Shown: positions 61,825 to 64,000 of the stretch, in pieces | Numbering within the stretch: the first letter of the stretch is position 1 | Layout of the letters: each line of letters starts with the position of its first letter | Origin: Planococcus citri | Taxonomy: Eukaryota; Arthropoda; Insecta; Hemiptera; Pseudococcidae | NCBI RefSeq assembly: GCF_950023065.1 | Contig: NC_088678.1 | Span: 38,678,580-38,742,579 of the forward strand | DNA length: 64,000 bases | Direction of reading: 5' to 3' | Translations under genes and position numbers: made by a program | The notes under the pieces: generated by a model | Told to the model about the DNA's origin: nothing | The model's input: only the letters and a program-made list of their open reading frames with translations | Database searches by the model: none

Positions 61825-63045
61825 GGTCAATGACCTTATGAGGCCACACAGACAGACAGACAGACAGACAGACAGACGGACAGACGGACAGACGTCCTTG
61901 AGAGGCCAAACAGACACGAAACAACCTCGAGGGGACAGACAGGTAGACAAACGACCGAAGGAAACCAGACAGCTATGGGTCAATGACCTTAAGAGGGCAC
62001 ATAGGCAGGCATTCGACCTTGTAGAAACAGCCGAGTCAATGACCTTAAAAAATAAGGCCAGGCAGAATGATATACGACCTTCAGAAGTCACACAGCCAGG
62101 TCAATGACCTTGAGATACCGGATGGGCTGACAGACAGAAGACCTTGGGAAGTCAGACAGACTGGTCCATGATCTTAAGAAAACATACAGGCAAGCAGATG
62201 ACCTTGGGAAGCTAGTCGTGTGAGTCAATGACCTCAAGAATGCAGACAGATGATCCTGGGAAGTCAGACAGACGGGTCAATGACCTTATGAGACCAGACA
62301 GGAAAGCACACAACTTTTAGAAGCGAGACAGATGGGTCAATGACCTTAAGAATGCAGACAGATGATCCTTTTTTATTTATTTATTTAAACAATTTAGGTC
62401 TCTCCCAACAGCCAGAAGCCAATTACAGGAGAGACCGATTATAACTAAGGGAGAATAAGAACTAAATATCACTTTATAAACTGAAAAGAAAAAGAAATGA
62501 AAAATACAAAAAAATATAAAAAATACAAATTATCAGAAACAAAAGAAAAAGCGATACTAACAACAAAAAGTAAGTAAGACCAATAATAAGTGGTGATTCA
62601 TAAAGAGGAGAAAAACAAAAAAAGAGAAAAAAACATAAAACAAAAAAAAGAAAGAAAAATGAAACCAACCAAAAAAATAAATAAATAAAGCAAAACAAAA
62701 AAACAAAAAAAATTAATAATAACAAGGTAATAACAAGGTGGCCCACAAGTAACTCCCAATGCACCCATGCCCCTACTGGCCTACTCCCATGCCCCCCTCA
62801 CCAAACGCCTGAAGGCTGACCTCAGACAGACGGGTCAATGACCTTATGAGACCAGACAGGAAAACACACAACTTTTGGAAGCCAGACAGATGGGTCAATG
62901 ACCTTATAAAACCAGACAGAAAGGCACATGACACATGACCTTGTGAAGCCAGACAGACGGGTCAATGACCCCAAGAGGCCAGGAGGCAGACAGGCGGCCT
63001 TAGGAAGCCAAACAGACTGGCCAATGACCTTAAGATGCCAGACAG
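61825..63045. repeat. GACA microsatellite and about 60-bp minisatellite (about 12 units)
   Basis: The key phrase GGGTCAATGACCTTAAGAGG, with variants, recurs near 61,826, 61,978, 62,034, 62,100, 62,163, 62,222, 62,275 and 62,335, then after an insertion near 62,832, 62,893, 62,959 and 63,020. The common spacing is about 55-65 bp. Between the phrases lie CAGACAGA stretches, which expand into a pure (ACAG)n tract with GGACAGAC variants at about 61,850-61,895. Units are diverged. Open frames on both strands are an effect of the repeat. Confidence 0.95.
62368..62820 (-). mobile_element. Probable retroelement 3' end inserted in the minisatellite
   Basis: It interrupts the minisatellite cleanly. 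Read on the minus strand it ends CTAAATTGTTTAAATAAATA followed by AATAAAAAA, an A-rich tail like those of LINE and SINE elements. It has an internal hairpin-like pair (GGTCTCTCC / GGAGAGACC) and a long internal A-rich (plus strand) region. A GC-rich block (CATGCCCCTACTGGCC) marks the truncated 5' side. No coding sequence. Target duplication cannot be judged because the flanks are themselves repetitive. Confidence 0.6.
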
Positions 63046-63730
63046 AAAAAACATAGATATCCGTGATTTGAAATTTTCCTCATATCATTTTCATCTCACG
63101 TTTGGATTATTTTGGAAAATTCATACCTTTGACGATAAAAACTTTTAATTTTTCGATGATTTGGGGGTTTTGAAACTCGACTTTTTGTTTCGGTTATTTT
63201 TTTTTTAATTGCCTATTTCATTTCTGTGGAGTTTATCAATGAATACCACTATGTCTGTGGTGAAAATGTGATTTTTTTGGAAGTTTGCTTTATCAGAGAA
63301 TCTTTTTTGGCATTTCTTTTGATGTGTGGATATGTTTTCAATCTTGAACATATTTCAAATTCATATAGTTTCTTTTTCTGATTTTCTTCCATTTTTCTGG
63401 GAATTTACATAAGTTGGCTATATATTTTTTAATTTATTCAAAAATTGTCCTGTGCCTATCAAGTTTTTAACCAAAATTTCATATTTTTTTGAGACATCGT
63501 AAACTACTTACATAATTATAATGAATCATAATTTTGAAGCTAATTCCAAATGATCTTCTTTGATTGAAACAACCATGCAATTTTTGACGCGGGTGTAAGA
63601 TATTTTGCCTAATTTATTTTTTACAGGCGATGAAATTTTCCCTCGCTAATTTCTGCTTCTTTTTTCTGCTTTTTTACCTTTGTTGAATAATATTGTTTAC
63701 CAATAATGCTTTGAATGAATTATTTTTCAG

Positions 63731-63990
63731 ACTGGGGTATCTACGTATCCATCATCACCATCGATCGTTTCAGATGTAGAACAGCTATCTCACAATCGTA
63801 AAGAATTGACTGCCATTTTATGTATGATTTCAAAAATCTGCCTTCATTTGATCCACAGCGTACACGGAGCTCAGTACACAGCCATGTTGATCCTCAACAA
63901 AATCATCGATTTGGCTGTAAAACATCAACTGTCGTTTTGTAAAACGAAAATATGCGAATCGTTGCAACACCCTTGTAGACTGGAACAAGA
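63731..63990 (+). CDS. Ankyrin-repeat gene, exon 11: helical region, gene continues beyond window (residues 904-990)
   Basis: Acceptor GAATTATTTTTCAG, donor GAACAAGA|GTAAGT at 63,991, phase 0 in and 2 out. It begins TGVSTYPSSPSIVSDVEQLS, then HNRKELTAILCMISKICLHL, IHSVHGAQYTAMLILNKIID and LAVKHQLSFCKTKICESL. Long hydrophobic-rich helices with five cysteines continue the helical character of exon 10. There is no signal or membrane-anchor pattern. The stop codon lies outside the window. Confidence 0.85.
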
Positions 63991-64000
63991 GTAAGTTGAA

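Larger units (their letters stand above)
61436..63730 (+). other. Intron 10 (2.3 kb)
   Basis: Dominated by the GACA microsatellite and 60-bp minisatellite (61,825-63,045) and the sequence inserted into it. Poly-T-rich sequence precedes the next acceptor. Confidence 0.8.
28330..63990 (+). other. Gene model: ankyrin-repeat protein, 11 exons, 3' end outside window
   Basis: The exons are 28,330-28,527, 37,468-37,571, 38,604-38,718, 41,021-41,109, 41,368-42,047, 46,467-47,335, 49,606-49,828, 49,909-50,087, 54,889-54,997, 61,236-61,435 and 63,731-63,990. Every internal border is AG/GT and the phases at each junction agree (0, 2, 0, 2, 1, 0, 1, 0, 1, 0). The joined CDS is 2,969 nt, 989 complete codons. 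Layout: residues 1-90 polar, no domain; ankyrin-like 91-120 and 192-222; serine-rich insert about 223-634; two ankyrin-like repeats about 635-720; basic coiled stretch about 801-836; helical region 837-989. Introns range from 80 nt to 8.9 kb and hold most of the repeats in the right half. The product is probably an intracellular scaffold, since no signal peptide or membrane helix is seen; that is inference. Confidence 0.8.

Noticed and set aside
61789..62107. Open frames of about 100 codons on both strands (Arg/Gln/Thr-Asp rich)
   Set aside because: Produced by the GACA repeat and minisatellite, not by coding selection.
62474..62764. Minus-strand frame rich in Phe and Leu
   Set aside because: Arises from translating the A-rich inner part of the retroelement insertion in reverse.
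61825..63045. Regularly spaced repeats resembling a CRISPR array
   Set aside because: The units are diverged, the spacers are themselves repeats, there are no cas genes, and the DNA is eukaryotic with introns.

Overview
The window is AT-rich, intron-rich animal DNA. Exons have canonical AG/GT borders and the non-coding sequence is full of inverted-repeat (MITE-like) elements. Abundant TAGGTACCTA and TACCTACCTAC words, together with a juvenile-hormone-binding-protein-like exon, point to an insect. I suspect a sap-feeding hemipteran (aphid, mealybug or scale), but that rests on general impression and no marker gene proves it.

The right half (28,330 to the window end) is one large plus-strand gene. 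I assembled eleven exons from splice sites and reading-frame phase. Every junction keeps the frame and gives 989 codons plus two bases, with the 3' end beyond the window. The protein has short ankyrin-repeat segments (about residues 91-120, 192-222 and 635-720). A serine-rich, low-complexity insert of about 410 residues lies between the second and third segments. A basic coiled or helical stretch and then an alpha-helical C-terminal region follow. I do not recognise an orthologue and give no gene symbol. The start codon overlaps the stop of a four-codon upstream ORF in an ATGA arrangement.

The left 28 kb has little coding sequence. The best signal is a minus-strand 93-nt exon (5,781-5,873) matching the N-terminal part of the takeout/JHBP family. 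Two weaker minus-strand exon candidates lie at about 13.0-13.2 kb and 26.5-26.7 kb. The rest is intergenic or intronic sequence of unknown ownership.

Repeats dominate. They include a 1.94-kb foldback element with arms of about 0.8 kb (6.3-8.3 kb); five inverted-repeat families recognised by their termini, four of them with two copies in the window; and a 5'-truncated, frameshifted LINE (RNase H plus zinc knuckle) that appears inserted inside one of these elements. A tandem repeat of about 135 bp occurs in two different introns of the ankyrin gene. A GACA microsatellite with a 60-bp minisatellite lies in the last intron and is itself interrupted by a probable retroelement tail.
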